From the NCBI GenBank assembly GCA_963781595.1, contig CAWAGG010000006.1:2480001-2544000 (forward strand): a stretch of DNA of 64,000 nucleotides, in the 5' to 3' direction. This document shows, one piece after another, positions 16,584 to 25,383 of the stretch; the first letter of the stretch is position 1, and each line of letters opens with the position of its first letter. The notes under the pieces were generated by a model. That model made no database searches. It saw only the letters and a program-made list of their open reading frames with translations, and had not been told where the DNA came from. This stretch comes from JBEDUK01 sp963781595. Lineage in GTDB: Bacteria > Actinomycetota > UBA4738. Position numbers and translations under genes: made by a program.

Positions 16584-17426
16584 CTACGGGCCCGTCGCTC
16601 CGGCCGAACCGGCGACCCGGAGCGTCTCCACGCGGCCGCCGCCGTTCCCGTTCGACTTCCACAACTCCCACGGGGCCTCGCCGGTCGCGTACATCGCCTC
16701 GAGGCGATCCTTGTCCTTGAACGTGTCCATCGCGCTCCAGAACCCGCGGTACCGGTGTCCGTGCAGGGCGCCGTCGCGCCGGAGCCGCTCGAACGGCTCG
16801 GCGACCAGGTCCTCACCGGGACGCATGTAGTCGAAGATCTGGCGGCGGAACAGGAAGAAGCCGCCGTTGACCCAGATGTCGGACTCGGCCACCGGGACGA
16901 TCGTGTTGACGGCGCCGTCCTCGGCCAGGTCGACCAGGTGGAACGTCGGCGTCGGCCGGACCGCGACGAAGTTCGCAACGCGTCCCAGCGGAAGGACGGC
17001 GTCCGTGTACGCGCCGAGGTCCAGGTTCGACAGGCCGTCGGCGTAGTTCGCCAGGAACACCTCCTCGTCCTCGAGGTACGGCCGCACGGCCATCAGCCGC
17101 TGGCCGATCGAGGCCGCCGGCCCCGTGTCGACGAACGTGATCCGCCACTCGTCGATGTCGCTGCTGACGAGGTCGACCTGCCGGCCGCCGCGCGAGAGCA
17201 CGAAGTCGTTCGACAGGCACTCGTCGTAGGTCCGGAAGTAGTTCTTGATCACATCGGCCTTGTAGCCCAGGCACAGGATGAAGTCCTTGTGCCCGAAGTG
17301 GGCGTAGTACTTCATGAGGTGCCATAGGATCGGCCGGTAGCCGATGGGCACCATCGGCTTCGGGATCTCCTCCGAGTAGTCCCGGAGGCGCATCCCCAGG
17401 CCACCGCAGAACAGCACGACCTTCAT
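16584..17426 (-). CDS. Sugar-1-phosphate nucleotidyltransferase (RfbF/glucose-1-phosphate cytidylyltransferase-like)
   Basis: 280 residues. It opens MKVVLFCGGLGMRLRDYSEE and EIPKPMVPIGYRPILWHLM, the nucleotide- and sugar-phosphate-binding motifs, with LCLGYKADVIKNYF, FLANYADGLSN and WVNGGFFLFRR. The FCGGxGxRLRDYSEEIPKPMVPIG form is that of glucose-1-phosphate cytidylyltransferases, which make CDP-glucose for dideoxyhexose synthesis. No CDP-glucose 4,6-dehydratase (RfbG) lies in the window, so it might be elsewhere, or CapD or an SDR here may serve. Lies between the C-methyltransferase and PIG-L genes. Confidence 0.85.
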   Translation of the reverse strand: MKVVLFCGGLGMRLRDYSEEIPKPMVPIGYRPILWHLMKYYAHFGHKDFILCLGYKADVIKNYFRTYDECLSNDFVLSRGGRQVDLVSSDIDEWRITFVDTGPAASIGQRLMAVRPYLEDEEVFLANYADGLSNLDLGAYTDAVLPLGRVANFVAVRPTPTFHLVDLAEDGAVNTIVPVAESDIWVNGGFFLFRRQIFDYMRPGEDLVAEPFERLRRDGALHGHRYRGFWSAMDTFKDKDRLEAMYATGEAPWELWKSNGNGGGRVETLRVAGSAGATGP

Positions 17427-17475
17427 CGTTGGGCTCCTTCCCGTTCGGTCGGCGCGACTCCCCCGCGCCCCGGGC

Positions 17476-18765
17476 TCACAGCAGGGTCGGCTGCGGGATG
17501 GGGACGGCGAACCGGCCGCCCCACCCGGTGATGAACGACAGCTGGCGAACGATCTCGTCGCGCAGGTTCCATGGCAGGATCAGGACGATGTCGGGCCGCG
17601 TCTCCCGGATCCGGTCCGGGTGGTGGATCGGGATGTGCGTTCCGGGGAGGAACCGGCCCTGCTTGTGGACGTTGCGGTCGACCGTGTACTCGAGCAGATC
17701 CGTCCGGATCCCGCAGTAGTTCAACAGCGTGTTGCCCTTCCCGGGCGCGCCGTATCCCACGATCGACCGTCCCTCGCGCTTCGCGCCGATCAACAGCTCG
17801 AGCAGCTCGTGCTTCGTTCGTTCGACCTTCGGTCCGAACGACCGGTAGTAGTCGAGGCGATCCATCCCGGCCGCCTCCTCCCGGCGGCGAAGCTCCTCGA
17901 CCCGGGGGCGGACGCCGTTCGATCCCGCGACCGCGAGCCGCGCGTAGATGCGCAGCGACCCGCCGTGGGTCGGGAGCTCCTCGACGTCGACCACCCGGAG
18001 GCCGGCGACCGCGAGGATCTTCTCGACCACGGCGAACGAGAAGTACGAGAAGTGCTCGTGGTAGATCGTGTCGAACTGGTTCCCCTCGACCAGGCGCATC
18101 AGGTGCGGGAACTCGAGCGTGACGACGCCGTCCGGCGCCAGGATCGTGCGTAGCCCGGCGACGAAGTCGTTCACGTCGGGGACCTGGGCGAGGACGTTGT
18201 TCCCGATCACGAGGTCGGCCCGCTGACCGTTCGAGGCCAGCTCCTCGGCGAGCGCCTGGCCGAAGAACCGGACGATCGTCGGGACGCCGTGCTCCTCGGC
18301 GACCGCGGCGACGTTGCCGGCGGGCTCTATCCCCAGGGCGGGGATCCCGCGATCGACGAAGTTCCGCAGCAGGTACCCGTCGTTGCTGCCGACCTCGACG
18401 ACCCGGCTGTCACCCGTCAGGTCGAGCCGCTCGACCATCTCGTCGACGTAGCGGCGCGCGTGCGCGAGCCAGTCCTCGGAGTACGACGAGAAGTAGGCGT
18501 AGTCGCTGAAGATCCGGTCCGGCTGCACGTACTCGCGCAGCTGGACCAGCAGGCACTGCTCGCAGACCTTCACGTGCAGCGGGTAGAACGGCTCCATCCG
18601 GTCCAGCTCGTCTGCGGCCGGGAAGGTCTCGCACAGGGGCGAGAGGCCCAGGTCGACGAACGTGTGCTGCAGCGGCGTCCCGCAGAACCGGCAGCGGGCG
18701 GTCGGATCGTCCCGATCCTGCGATGCGTCCGGTCGCGTCGGTGGTGCCTCAAGCGTCGTATCCAT
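17476..18765 (-). CDS. Sugar C-methyltransferase (zinc-binding SAM-dependent, TylCIII/NovU-like)
   Basis: 429 residues. An N-terminal zinc domain (CRFCGTPLQHTFVDLG and CEQCLLVQL) precedes a class I SAM fold (VVEVGSNDGYLLRNF; LVIGNNVLAQVPDVNDF), FPHLMRLVEGNQFDTIYHEH region and a C-terminal Rossmann-like domain with GYGAPGKGNTLLNYCG. This three-domain layout is that of NDP-hexose C-3/C-5 methyltransferases that make branched deoxysugars. The ATG at 18765 follows AAGGGGGAACG, an excellent ribosome site, and overlaps the epimerase gene by 17 bp; an upstream extension to 18825 is less likely. Confidence 0.87.
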   Translation of the reverse strand: MDTTLEAPPTRPDASQDRDDPTARCRFCGTPLQHTFVDLGLSPLCETFPAADELDRMEPFYPLHVKVCEQCLLVQLREYVQPDRIFSDYAYFSSYSEDWLAHARRYVDEMVERLDLTGDSRVVEVGSNDGYLLRNFVDRGIPALGIEPAGNVAAVAEEHGVPTIVRFFGQALAEELASNGQRADLVIGNNVLAQVPDVNDFVAGLRTILAPDGVVTLEFPHLMRLVEGNQFDTIYHEHFSYFSFAVVEKILAVAGLRVVDVEELPTHGGSLRIYARLAVAGSNGVRPRVEELRRREEAAGMDRLDYYRSFGPKVERTKHELLELLIGAKREGRSIVGYGAPGKGNTLLNYCGIRTDLLEYTVDRNVHKQGRFLPGTHIPIHHPDRIRETRPDIVLILPWNLRDEIVRQLSFITGWGGRFAVPIPQPTLL

Positions 18766-19852
18766 CGTTCCCCCTTGCCGGTGCTCCGATCGTCGCCGCG
18801 GGACGCGAACCGTCCCGCGACCCATCCCCGCGCCACCGGAGCCGCTCGTCGAGCGCCCCGCGCTCCATCAGGACCCTCACGTGATCCAGCCGGGTGTAGC
18901 GGTCCCCGGCGAAGGTCTCGTACGTCAGGCCGGCCGACCGGTACGCCTCGAGCAGCTCGGCCACGCCCGCTGCGACGTCCCACCGCAACCGGAGGTCCGG
19001 GAACGTCGTCTCGAGCTTCGAGAAGTCGACCCGGTAGCACCGCGTGTCCGGACCGCCGCCCGGGGCGAACTCGACCCGGCTCCCGGGCACGGCCTCGGCG
19101 ACGATCTCGGCGACCCGGCGGACGCGGTAATTCTCCTGCGTGCGGCCCACGTTGAACGCTTCGGCGTGCACGAGGTCCCGCGGCGCCTCCAGGACCGCCA
19201 GGAACGAGGCCGCCACGTCGGCGACATGCACGAGCGGCCGCCACGGCGTCCCGTCGCTCTGGATCAGGATCCGTCCCGTCGTGAACGCCCAGCCCGCCAG
19301 GTTGTTCACGACCAGGTCGGCGCGCAGGCGCGGCGAGACGCCGTGGACGGTCGCGTTCCGGAGGAACGTCGGCGAGAACCCGTCGGTGGCCAGCGACGTC
19401 ACATCGCGCTCGACGAGCGCTTTCGATTCGCCGTACGCCGTCACGGGATTGAAGGCTGCAGCCTCCGTGAGCACGTCGTCCTCCCCCGCCGCGCCGTAGA
19501 GGCTGCACGACGAGGAGAACAGGAACCGCGGGACCCCTGCGTCGCGCGCCAGTCGGGCGAGCCGGACGCTCGCCTCGTGGTTGACCTGGTAGGTCAGCGC
19601 CGGATCGAGGTTGCCGACCGGATCGTTGGAGATCCCGGCCAGATGAACCACGGCGTCGAACCCCTCCAGGTCGCTCCGGGCGACGTCGCGCAGATCGCGC
19701 GAGATGGACGGCACGGCCGCCGGCTCGGGACCCAGCGTGCACCCCGCGAACAGGCCGGAGTCCATCCCGACGACGTCGTGGCCGGCCTCCTGGAGCACCG
19801 GGACCATCACCGTCCCGATGTAGCCGTCGTGTCCCGTGACCAACACCCTCAT
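18749..19852 (-). CDS. NAD-dependent sugar-nucleotide epimerase/dehydratase
   Basis: 367 residues. VLVTGHDGYIGTVMVPVL (TGxxGxxG), FDAVVHLAGISNDPVGN, FLFSSSCSLYG (Ser), TAYGESKALVE (YxxxK), LRNATVHGVSPRLR and RPLVHVADVAASF. This pattern matches the SDR subgroup usually paired with the zinc-binding C-methyltransferases and RfbF-like enzymes. It probably acts on a 4-keto or hexose nucleotide; exact reaction unknown. Start ATG at 19852 overlaps the stop of the O-antigen ligase-like gene (ATGA), deciding against the longer upstream reading. Confidence 0.85.
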   Translation of the reverse strand: MRVLVTGHDGYIGTVMVPVLQEAGHDVVGMDSGLFAGCTLGPEPAAVPSISRDLRDVARSDLEGFDAVVHLAGISNDPVGNLDPALTYQVNHEASVRLARLARDAGVPRFLFSSSCSLYGAAGEDDVLTEAAAFNPVTAYGESKALVERDVTSLATDGFSPTFLRNATVHGVSPRLRADLVVNNLAGWAFTTGRILIQSDGTPWRPLVHVADVAASFLAVLEAPRDLVHAEAFNVGRTQENYRVRRVAEIVAEAVPGSRVEFAPGGGPDTRCYRVDFSKLETTFPDLRLRWDVAAGVAELLEAYRSAGLTYETFAGDRYTRLDHVRVLMERGALDERLRWRGDGSRDGSRPAATIGAPARGNDGYDA

Positions 19853-20925
19853 CGTTCGACCCCCGATCCCCTCGCTCGTGCCTCGCCCGGTGCCGTCAGG
19901 TCCGAACCTCCCGGCGCGCGCGAGGCCACCCCCGCCAGCGCCGCCGCCGCGACCGCGTTCGGCGCGAAGTGCAGGACGTAGTCGATGCATGCATGGACGC
20001 CGAGGGCCGCGACCGCCATCAGCCCGAGGATCGGGACGGCCCCGACCCTTCCTCCGGCGGCCACCGCCGCCAGGGCCCAGACGAACAGCAGCACGGTCAG
20101 GAGCGCGCCGGCGACGCCGGTCTCGGCCCCCTGCTGCAGGAACGCGTCGTGCGCCCACCGTGCGTCCGGGTCGGTCCGAGCGAACCCCCGGACGTCGGCG
20201 AACCGACCGGGCCCGACCCCCCAGAGCGGCTCGCGCTCGATCAGGGTCACCGCCTCGTGCCACAGGATCAGGCGCCGGCCCGACAGCGCATCGGCGGATA
20301 CCCCCTCGAGCGCCCCGTCAGGTCCCGCCCGCCACCCGAGGCCGAGCACGATCGGCACGCTCACCGCGATCACCAGCACCCCCGCGCAGCCGACCGCGAC
20401 CGTCCGCACGGCACGCGGCCCGGCGTTCCGCGCAGCGCCCGCGACCCCCAGGGCCACGACGGCGAGCGCCCCGGCCGCGACCGACCGGGTCAGCAGGGCC
20501 GCGACGGCGCACGCGATCGCGGCGACCCCGCCCGCGAGGCTCGCGCCGGTCGTGCGAGACATCGCAAGCACCATGGCGCCGGCGATCGCGCCCTGGACGA
20601 AGAGTTGTCCCGCCCCGTTCGGGTACGCCCATACCCCGAAGACCGCGAACCACCCGGACCAGCCCAGCCAGCCGACCACAACGATGACGGCGATCCCGCC
20701 CAGGACCAGGGCCGGCACGAGCCGCTCGCGTCGCGCCGGGGCGGCCCTCCCGGCCACGAACGCGCCGACGCACGCGGCTACCAGACCGATCCGGGACCAC
20801 GGATCGCCTCCGCCCACCACCGCCGCGGCGCAGGTCCAGCACATCAGGGCCACCGCGAGCCCGGCGCCGGCCAGGTCGATCGCTCCGGCGCCCGGCCCGG
20901 GCCGGTGGCTCAGGTCGACGGGCAC
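19849..20925 (-). CDS. O-antigen ligase/polymerase-like (Wzy_C) membrane protein
   Basis: 358 residues with about ten hydrophobic segments. Between the later helices a large loop holds RRLILWHEAVTLIEREPLWGVGPGRF and ARWAHDAFLQQGAETG, the Wzy_C signature (GxGxGxF, then H-N/D-x3-Q-x3-E-x-G). Such proteins join polysaccharide chains: either ligase to an acceptor or Wzy polymerase. It overlaps neighbours by 4 and 16 bp. Which activity applies cannot be decided; presence of Wzm/Wzt in the same locus makes it interesting. Confidence 0.82.
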   Translation of the reverse strand: MPVDLSHRPGPGAGAIDLAGAGLAVALMCWTCAAAVVGGGDPWSRIGLVAACVGAFVAGRAAPARRERLVPALVLGGIAVIVVVGWLGWSGWFAVFGVWAYPNGAGQLFVQGAIAGAMVLAMSRTTGASLAGGVAAIACAVAALLTRSVAAGALAVVALGVAGAARNAGPRAVRTVAVGCAGVLVIAVSVPIVLGLGWRAGPDGALEGVSADALSGRRLILWHEAVTLIEREPLWGVGPGRFADVRGFARTDPDARWAHDAFLQQGAETGVAGALLTVLLFVWALAAVAAGGRVGAVPILGLMAVAALGVHACIDYVLHFAPNAVAAAALAGVASRAPGGSDLTAPGEARARGSGVER

Positions 20926-21860
20926 AGGTCGGCCAGCGCCGCGACGCCGACGGCCGCGACCGCCACCGCGAGCGTGGCCGGCTCGCGGGCCAGGGAGCGG
21001 GCCGCGTGGTAGGTCTCCGCGGCGAGCCGCCGCGCATCCTTGAGCCCGAACCTCGCCGATACGTCGGCGACCAGCAGCGCCTTGTCACGCAGCGTCAGGT
21101 TCGAGCGCAGCACGAGCCGTTCGTGCTCACCCCAGAGCCGCCACGTCCGGAGCGGGACGCGGTGCCTGGTCGCCGGGTCGTTGATCCGGGAATACCGCCG
21201 CCCCGTGCGAACCCCCTGGTCGACCGTGTAGTAGTGCAGGTCGCACGGGAGCTGATGGATCCCCCCGAGCAGGCACAGCTCCGCGAGCAGGACGCGGTCG
21301 GCCCCCAGGAACCCCCCCAGGAGACGCGTCTTGCGGAGCGCGCTCGCACGCATCAGGCCGTAGAGCGCGTGCGGTTCGCCGAGCGACCAGAGCAGGCGAT
21401 GCATGCGGACCCACGCCTCGGGCGCGCGGAGGTCGGTGACGGGGTGCCAGTCGCCTACCCGCCGGCCCGTGCCGTCCACGATCACGACCGACGGCGCGCA
21501 GAGCACGCTGGCCGGGTCGGCGTCCAGGGCCTCCGCGCACTCCCGGAGGAAGCTCGGAGCGACCCAGTCGTCGTGGCTCGCCCACTTGAAGTACTCGCCC
21601 CGCGCGCGTTCGAACACGCGGTTGAAGTTCCGCGCGAGGCCCTCGTTCTCCGCGTTCCGGTAGTAGCGGATCCTGGGGTCGAGCGCCGCGTACCGGGCGC
21701 AGACCTCCTCCGTTCGATCCGTCGAGGCGTTGTCGGAGATCACGACCTCGAAGTCCTCGATGTCCTGTCCCAGCAGCGCATCGAGCGCACGCGGCAGCAG
21801 CTGCGCGCCGTTGTAGACGGGGATGCCCACGCTGATCCGGGGTGGTCCCGTCTCGGTCAT
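20910..21860 (-). CDS. Family 2 glycosyltransferase
   Basis: 316 residues. ISVGIPVYNGAQLLPRALDAL, FEVVISDNASTDRTEEV (nucleotide-binding Asp), YYRNAENEGLARNFN and FKWASHDDWVAPSFL (DxD-equivalent) define a GT-A, GT2 enzyme. It transfers a sugar from a nucleotide donor at the membrane's inner face. C-terminal residues about 285-312 are hydrophobic and could attach it to the membrane. The ATG at 21860 overlaps the stop of the upstream membrane-protein gene by 4 bp. Confidence 0.88.
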   Translation of the reverse strand: MTETGPPRISVGIPVYNGAQLLPRALDALLGQDIEDFEVVISDNASTDRTEEVCARYAALDPRIRYYRNAENEGLARNFNRVFERARGEYFKWASHDDWVAPSFLRECAEALDADPASVLCAPSVVIVDGTGRRVGDWHPVTDLRAPEAWVRMHRLLWSLGEPHALYGLMRASALRKTRLLGGFLGADRVLLAELCLLGGIHQLPCDLHYYTVDQGVRTGRRYSRINDPATRHRVPLRTWRLWGEHERLVLRSNLTLRDKALLVADVSARFGLKDARRLAAETYHAARSLAREPATLAVAVAAVGVAALADLCPST

Positions 21861-23197
21861 CGGCGACCCCCGACCGGCAGGCACAACAGGGCGAAGTAGA
21901 ACGGGAAGAGCTGATCGCGCTCTCGGGCGAGGATGCCGAAGTTCGCGATCGCCGAGAACGCGATGATGAACAACACCGAATAGGCGATCGCTGCGGCGAT
22001 GTAGGGTCGCCCGGTCGCGCCTCGCACGGCGCCGACCAGCGATCGCCATCGCCGCAGCGAGAACACCAGCACGAACGTCCCCTCCACCGCGATCGCCAGC
22101 GCCTGGACGTTGTGCGCCTCGAACGCGAAGGGCCGGAACAGCACCTGGAGCGCCGCAGCCGGGAACTGCACGGGCGAATGCACGATCGCCGGCGTGAACT
22201 CCGAGCCTCCCTCGTAGGTTCGTGTGGCGATCGTCGTCAGGACCGAGCTGACCCCGTTGTCCACGTTCAGCTGCGACTCCTTGAGGAACTCGTTCGCCTG
22301 CGAGACGAACAGCCAGGCCACGATCGCCACCGCCAGGAGCGACACGACCCTCACGATCGGCGCCGTCAGGCCGAACCCCTCGCTCGGCCGTCGGAGCACC
22401 AGGCCCGCCACGATCGCCAGGCCGATCATGCCGGCGACGTGCGGCCGCACCATCGACGCGATCCAGATCCCCAGGCCACACACGAGCAGCCCGCGCCCCA
22501 CCCTGCCCGTGAGCAGCTTCGCCCCCCCGTACGCCGCGATCCCGAGACCGAAGACCATCCAGGCGTCCTTGCCGAGGCCCGCGGGCCAGAAGACCAGCGA
22601 CGGGAGGAAGAGCACGAGCCGCCCGTACGAGCGCCACCGGCCGTCGGGCACCCCGATCGTGAACGCCCGGTAGAAGAAGTAGATCCCCCAGAAGCCGAGC
22701 CACGCGAAGAACAGGTAGCCGCCGAGCTTGGTCGGTCCGGTCACCGTGTAGAGGACGCCCGTCACGAGCTTGACGAAGTTCGTTCCCGTGATCGGCGCCA
22801 GGTCCGTCGCGAAGTTCCCGTGGGCGAACCCCGCCGCCAGGCGCACCCCGGCGTCGTGGTACCCCGAGGCGTCGGCGACGCCCCCGTACACGTCGAACGC
22901 GACGAACTGCCTCGCGAGCGCGCCGCCGAACCGGACCAGGAGCCCCGCCAGCAGGAGCCAGAAGACGGTCCGGTCCTCCTCGCGCTTCGCCTGACGGGCC
23001 ATCGCCGGCAGCGCGAGCAGCACGAGGACCGGCCCGACGATCAGGCCTCCCCACGTGTCGTACGTGCTGGAGCCCATCAGGAAGAACAGCAGGCCGAGGT
23101 ACCCGACGAGGATGCCGAGCCCGATGGCGGCGACCACCCACGGGTCCCTGATGCCCGTCGACCGGGCCATGTGGCGCGCTCTCGTCGTCAGGTTCAT
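21857..23197 (-). CDS. Polytopic membrane protein of the polysaccharide operon
   Basis: 446 residues with roughly ten to twelve transmembrane helices (for example VAAIGLGILVGYLGLLFFLM, LVLFLPSLVFWPAGLG, MIGLAIVAGLVL). A large extracytoplasmic loop around residues 95-135 and the motif FLPSLVFWPAGLGKDAW recall GT-C or EpsG-like polymerase proteins. No firm family is recognised. Given overlap with GT2 (ATGA) and its operon place, polymerase or lipid-linked sugar glycosyltransferase roles are candidates. The start could also be internal Met10. Confidence 0.6.
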   Translation of the reverse strand: MNLTTRARHMARSTGIRDPWVVAAIGLGILVGYLGLLFFLMGSSTYDTWGGLIVGPVLVLLALPAMARQAKREEDRTVFWLLLAGLLVRFGGALARQFVAFDVYGGVADASGYHDAGVRLAAGFAHGNFATDLAPITGTNFVKLVTGVLYTVTGPTKLGGYLFFAWLGFWGIYFFYRAFTIGVPDGRWRSYGRLVLFLPSLVFWPAGLGKDAWMVFGLGIAAYGGAKLLTGRVGRGLLVCGLGIWIASMVRPHVAGMIGLAIVAGLVLRRPSEGFGLTAPIVRVVSLLAVAIVAWLFVSQANEFLKESQLNVDNGVSSVLTTIATRTYEGGSEFTPAIVHSPVQFPAAALQVLFRPFAFEAHNVQALAIAVEGTFVLVFSLRRWRSLVGAVRGATGRPYIAAAIAYSVLFIIAFSAIANFGILARERDQLFPFYFALLCLPVGGRR

Positions 23198-23233
23198 GGG
23201 ATCTCGGGACCGCCTTCGACCGGGGAACGCACG

Positions 23234-24280
23234 TCAGAACACCTCGAGGTCGCCGACCGTCAGCGCCCACGAACGCAGGTCCATCGGGTCCGGCACGAGC
23301 CCGTCGCCGAGCGGGCGTGCGACCAGCAGCATGCCGCCCGGCGAGCGGAGGAACCCGGACCGGACGGCCGCCGCGCGCTCGACGCTCCGGATCGGGAACG
23401 CGCAGGCCACGTGGTCGACCCGAGCGGCCCGGCCCACGCGCCGCAGCAACCGGCCGGCCGTCGCGCGGTCGCCGGCGCGCACGATCACCTCGGAGACCGT
23501 CGACTCCCGCAGGGAACCCCGGCGACGCACGCGGAAGATCGCCAGACCATCCGGCCCGTGCGCCCCCTCCTCGACGATCGCCCGGTAGTCGAGGAGCGGC
23601 GCTTCGCCGTAGCGCCACTCGAGGTAACGCCGTGTCCTGGGGGTGGCGATCGCGCCACTCCCGGACCAGCTCGCGGGGCCGGACACGGCGAGCAGGCCGT
23701 CAAGGTCGCCCGCGGAAGCCAGCACCCGACCCGCCGGCGCCGCCCCGACCTCGATCGGTTCGTCCATCTCGGGCGCTCGCACGGCTCGACCGCCCCGGGC
23801 CGCGAGGAACCGCGCCGGGCGCCGGACCCGCACCCCGATCGGGACGCGTCCGACCGTCCCCCATCCCATCTTCAGGTACCCGGGCAGGCTCTTCTCGTTC
23901 GGCGTGTTGAACACGATCGCCGTGTCCTCCCGGAGCGCGTCGAGCGCCTCGAGCGTCAGGCGGGAGAAGATCCCACGCCCCTGGTGGTCCGGATGCGTCG
24001 CGGTGTCCACGGCGCGGACCGCCGGGATCGAGACGCCCCCCGCTTCGAACCGCCAGCGCATGAACGCCCGGAGGCCGACGATCCGGCCGTCCGCCTCGGC
24101 GAGGAGCATGAACGAAGATCCGAACGGGTTCTCCAGGTGCTTCCAGCGGAAGAACGCCGCCGATCGATCGCCTCCCGGCCCCTCGCCCAGGGACGCCCGG
24201 AGCAGCTCGAGCACCGCGGATCCGTCCTCGGGACGGAACCGCCGCGTGGTCACGACCGCGTCCTGCACCCTGGCACTCAT
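23234..24280 (-). CDS. GNAT-family acetyltransferase
   Basis: 348 residues. The N-terminal half is a GNAT domain: RFRPEDGSAVLELLRASL, FMLLAEADGRIVGLRAFM, and VDTATHPDHQGRGIFSRL, the acetyl-CoA-binding Q-x2-G-x-G/R motif, then FNTPNEKSLPGYLKMGW. The C-terminal half (about 180-348) is a second, less conserved GNAT-like repeat. Operon GNATs of this size are common in O-antigen clusters and probably acetylate amino sugars. The ATG at 24280 overlaps the GT4 stop (ATGA). Confidence 0.78.
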   Translation of the reverse strand: MSARVQDAVVTTRRFRPEDGSAVLELLRASLGEGPGGDRSAAFFRWKHLENPFGSSFMLLAEADGRIVGLRAFMRWRFEAGGVSIPAVRAVDTATHPDHQGRGIFSRLTLEALDALREDTAIVFNTPNEKSLPGYLKMGWGTVGRVPIGVRVRRPARFLAARGGRAVRAPEMDEPIEVGAAPAGRVLASAGDLDGLLAVSGPASWSGSGAIATPRTRRYLEWRYGEAPLLDYRAIVEEGAHGPDGLAIFRVRRRGSLRESTVSEVIVRAGDRATAGRLLRRVGRAARVDHVACAFPIRSVERAAAVRSGFLRSPGGMLLVARPLGDGLVPDPMDLRSWALTVGDLEVF

Positions 24281-25383
24281 GCCAACAGCTCCTCGTACAC
24301 GCGCCGCTGGCGTTCGACGGAGGATCGGATGTCGAAGTCCGAAGCCCGCCGGCGGGCCCCGGCGCCGAGCGAGCTCCGCAGGGCCGAGTCCTCGATCAGC
24401 GTCACGATGGCCCGAGCGAGCGCCTCGGGATCGCGCGGCGGGACGGTCAGGCCGCTGACGCCCTCGCGGACGACCTCCCGGTTGCCCCCCACGGTCGTTA
24501 CGACGGGGGGCTTGCCGAGCGCCATCGCCTCGACGAGCGCGATCGACAGGCCCTCGAACAGGGACGGGAGCACGAAGACGTCGAACGCCGACGCGACCCT
24601 GGTGGCGTCCTCGCGGAACCCGGCGAACAGGACACGGTCGCCGAGGCCCAGGCGGGATGCCCGCTCGCGCGTCTCCGCCTCGTCGGGCCCCCGTCCGACG
24701 AGCACGAAGCGAGCCTCGGGCACCGCGCGACCGACGATCACGGCCGCGTCGAGCAGGTACCGGTGCCCCTTCTGCGCCCGGAAGTTCGCGACGGTTCCGA
24801 CGATCGGCACGCCGGGCGCGATCGCGAGCTCGGCGCGGACCTCGTTGGGCGCCGCCCATCGTTCGGCCTCCGCGAGGTCGATCCCGTGGTACAGCGTCTC
24901 GACCTCGGGCATGCGCATGCGGCGCAGGGCGGAGGGGTACCTGATCGAGGACGTGACCTCCTCGGAGACCGCGAACACATGGTCGTTCCGCGGGAACGTC
25001 AGGAGGTTCCCCCAGTACGTGGCCGGGTGCTGGCGTCCCCACGAGCCGTGCTCGGTGTAGACGATCTTCGGCCCGCTCCTGCGCGGCAGGGCCGCGCGCG
25101 CCACGGCCGCGGGGTACGGCGAGTGCACGTGGACGACGTCGATCCGCTCCCGCCGGACGAGCCGCCGGAGGCGTTCGGCCCAGGCGATCCCGCGCGCCCC
25201 ATCGAGACACCGCGTAGGGATGCCGGCCTCCTCGAGCCCCTTCACGTGGGCGTCCTTCCACGGCAACAGGTACGCGACAGAGTGCGCCGCGCCGTCCTCG
25301 TTCAGGTACCGCGCGGAGCTGACCAGGATCTGCTCGGCGCCACCGCGCCCCAGGCCCTTGAAGAGGTGCAGGACCCTGGTCAT
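24277..25383 (-). CDS. Family 4 glycosyltransferase
   Basis: 368 residues. LHLFKGLGRGGAEQILVSSA is the N-terminal GT4 glycine-rich motif; DVVHVHSPYPAAVARAA, IVGTVANFRAQKGHRYLLDA and VFVLPSLFEGLSIALVEAMA (E-x7-E) follow. It retains the donor sugar anomeric configuration, acting at the cytoplasmic membrane face. Start ATG 25383 gives a 4-bp overlap with the upstream GT2; the longer reading to 25554 is a shadow. Confidence 0.88.
   Translation of the reverse strand: MTRVLHLFKGLGRGGAEQILVSSARYLNEDGAAHSVAYLLPWKDAHVKGLEEAGIPTRCLDGARGIAWAERLRRLVRRERIDVVHVHSPYPAAVARAALPRRSGPKIVYTEHGSWGRQHPATYWGNLLTFPRNDHVFAVSEEVTSSIRYPSALRRMRMPEVETLYHGIDLAEAERWAAPNEVRAELAIAPGVPIVGTVANFRAQKGHRYLLDAAVIVGRAVPEARFVLVGRGPDEAETRERASRLGLGDRVLFAGFREDATRVASAFDVFVLPSLFEGLSIALVEAMALGKPPVVTTVGGNREVVREGVSGLTVPPRDPEALARAIVTLIEDSALRSSLGAGARRRASDFDIRSSVERQRRVYEELLA

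Noticed and set aside
21842..25060. Very long plus-strand open frame (1,072 codons) opposite the glycosyltransferase genes
   Set aside because: Arg/Pro/Asp-rich low-complexity translation without motifs; the opposite strand holds clear GT2, GT4, GNAT and membrane proteins. A GC-rich shadow.
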